From Stephanodiscus triporus (Eukaryota; Bacillariophyta; Thalassiosirophyceae; Thalassiosirales; Thalassiosiraceae), in NCBI GenBank assembly GCA_036939755.1, contig JALLAZ010000206.1, positions 1 to 19,536 on the forward strand: DNA of 19,536 nucleotides, given 5' to 3'. Shown here one piece after another: positions 18,615-19,536 of this stretch (the stretch's first letter is position 1; every line of letters starts with the position of its first letter). Position numbers and translations under genes: made by a program. The notes under the pieces are model-generated. The model was given only the letters and a program-made list of their open reading frames with translations. It made no database searches and was not told the DNA's origin.

Positions 18615-18999
18615 CTACACATAACAACCAACCCGACCATGACTGCCGCTGGCAGAAATGGGCCCCTAGAGTCCCACTCAAGAGCTAATCTTGCGCGCCG
18701 ACGTGTCAGATTGATTGGGGACAACCCCCCGAGCAAGAAAATATGTTTTTTGTGGGGAGTGAAGGGTGTATGCCCCTCAAAACGCTCCTGTGTTTTGACG
18801 ATGATGCACCGCCACTGCATCAGAGCATTTTGAGGGCCGTACACCCTATAACCCCCCACAAAAAGCATATCCGCTTGCTGGGGGGGTTGTCCCTGATCAA
18901 TCCGACACATCGGCGCGGGACATAGGTCATCCTGAGAGGCTCTAGGGGACCATTTCCACCGGCGGCAGCCATGGTTGTGATGGTCGTGTTACCGTAGGG
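18615..18999. repeat. Long palindrome with coding-like arms (foldback element or inverted gene-fragment pair)
   Basis: The left arm (about 18615-18808) and the reverse complement of the right arm (about 18816-18999) align without gaps for about 44 codons from an ATG (18639 on plus, 18972 on minus), about 73% identical by my count. The centre GATGCA-CCGCCAC-TGCATC is at 18803-18821. Both arms encode a similar peptide, with shared pieces AAG, NGPLE, RR, DNPPSK and ICFLWGV. The left frame stops after 65 residues and the right after about 50. Both ATGs sit after an AACC/GACC context. I do not recognise the peptide. It could be a hairpin MITE, or two tail-to-tail remnants of a repeated gene. Confidence 0.75.
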
Positions 19000-19161
19000 G
19001 GGTCACGTCACCCATATTTTTTTATTCCTGCATAGACTAAACATACACAAAACTATTTTGATATTTTAGATACAAGCACCAGAAAATCATGTCGTTGCGC
19101 GGCAAAGTGCTGCATGTTCTATGGTAAGCAGTTTTTTTAATTTTGTCCGCCAAGCGCAAAG

Positions 19162-19297
19162 TGATACAAATTCGTATTGATAATACGAATTTGTATCATT
19201 AAATGATATGATTTCATATAATGTGTGAATTTGTATGATACAAATTTGTACCATAACATAATACAAATTTGTATCATTTAATGATACAAATTCGTAC
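19162..19297. repeat. AT-rich cluster of alternating copies of a 15-17-bp motif
   Basis: The motif TACrAATTTGTATCATT and its reverse complement recur about six or seven times in alternating orientation. 19162-19178 and 19182-19198 form a perfect 17-bp stem with a 3-nt GAT loop. A second inverted pair, about 17 bp per arm with one mismatch around a single T, occupies about 19263-19297. Two middle copies (about 19203-19236) are degenerate, and one at about 19239-19252 is a self-palindrome. No gene overlaps convincingly. Confidence 0.85.
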
Positions 19298-19400
19298 GAG
19301 TTTAATCTGGGTTTTGAAATGTCACTCTGATTTTTTCAACGTATGTAGACTTGTATTGGATTTCTACGCAAAAAGAAACAGAACTGAACATCCAACCACC

Positions 19401-19526
19401 ATGGCCGCCGCCGGCTTAGGCTTCTACCATCGCCCATATGTGGGCGGCGCCCAAGCCAGGCACATATGCGGCATCCCCACACTATCGGAGATAGCCGGCT
19501 GTGCCGCTTGCGCTTCTATGGAATAG
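19401..19526 (+). CDS. Possible short or partial ORF with N-terminus resembling the palindrome arms
   Basis: ATG at 19401 opens 41 codons to a TAG at 19524-19526. The start context CAACCACCATGGCCGCCGCCGG resembles CACAACCATGGCTGCCGCCGG on the minus strand at the right arm of the palindrome, but similarity ends after MAAAG. The peptide has four Cys (HICGIP, GCAACA) and no family I know. It may be the first exon of a gene running out of the window, a repeat remnant, or chance. Confidence 0.25.
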   Translation: MAAAGLGFYHRPYVGGAQARHICGIPTLSEIAGCAACASME

Positions 19527-19536
19527 TAGCTGCAGA

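Noticed and set aside
18590..18910. 106-codon minus frame across the palindrome
   Set aside because: It runs across the palindrome centre in a frame different from the matching arm peptides; its length is a by-product of the inverted repeat.
19162..19297. CRISPR array
   Set aside because: The copies alternate in orientation, are degenerate and lack uniform unique spacers; the window is eukaryotic.

Overview
This is a eukaryotic nuclear window, most likely from a photosynthetic stramenopile and probably a diatom. Four things point there. There are short GT-AG spliceosomal introns of 79-115 nt. A chloroplast-type FZL dynamin-like GTPase is present. One enzyme carries a bipartite-looking plastid presequence, a hydrophobic signal followed by Phe at the presumed cleavage site. 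A 7TM receptor-like protein ends in a TM7 motif that I associate with diatom and slime-mould cAMP-receptor-like proteins. Species cannot be fixed from sequence alone. The standard genetic code fits every gene.

Layout. Positions 1-1911 hold no convincing gene but contain an imperfect inverted repeat (about 1238-1745). Then come two divergent gene pairs. Pair 1 is a GST-HIT fusion (minus, 1912-3222) facing an FZL-like GTPase (plus, 3358-5617, one intron). Pair 2 is a giant p115/Uso1 Golgi tether (minus, 5638-13782, one uninterrupted exon) facing a calcineurin-like metallophosphoesterase (plus, 14163-16196, four exons including a 19-nt microexon). The FZL and Uso1 stop codons are 20 bp apart, tail to tail. 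The next gene is a 7TM receptor-like protein (minus, 16688-18048, three exons) with an apparent one-base frame break in exon 2. Its stop codon lies inside a 102-bp tandem duplication. The last 1.4 kb is repeat-rich: a roughly 385-bp palindrome whose two arms encode related short peptides, then an AT-rich cluster of alternating copies of one short motif.

The genes do not form an obvious pathway. Two act in membrane remodelling or tethering (FZL in plastid membranes, Uso1 at the Golgi). The others look like a nucleotide hydrolase/thiol-type fusion, a phosphoesterase and a receptor. The clearest regulatory link is a 19-bp near-identical palindromic motif, ACCAyMCCCAGCRTTGGGT, found once in each divergent intergenic region.

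Nothing here is a clear new defence or mobile system. The best candidates for a second look are the coding-like palindrome, the shared promoter palindrome, the duplication that differs only by a stop codon, the receptor frame break, the microexon and the GST-HIT fusion. Similarity statements rest on motif reading by eye; no database search was run.
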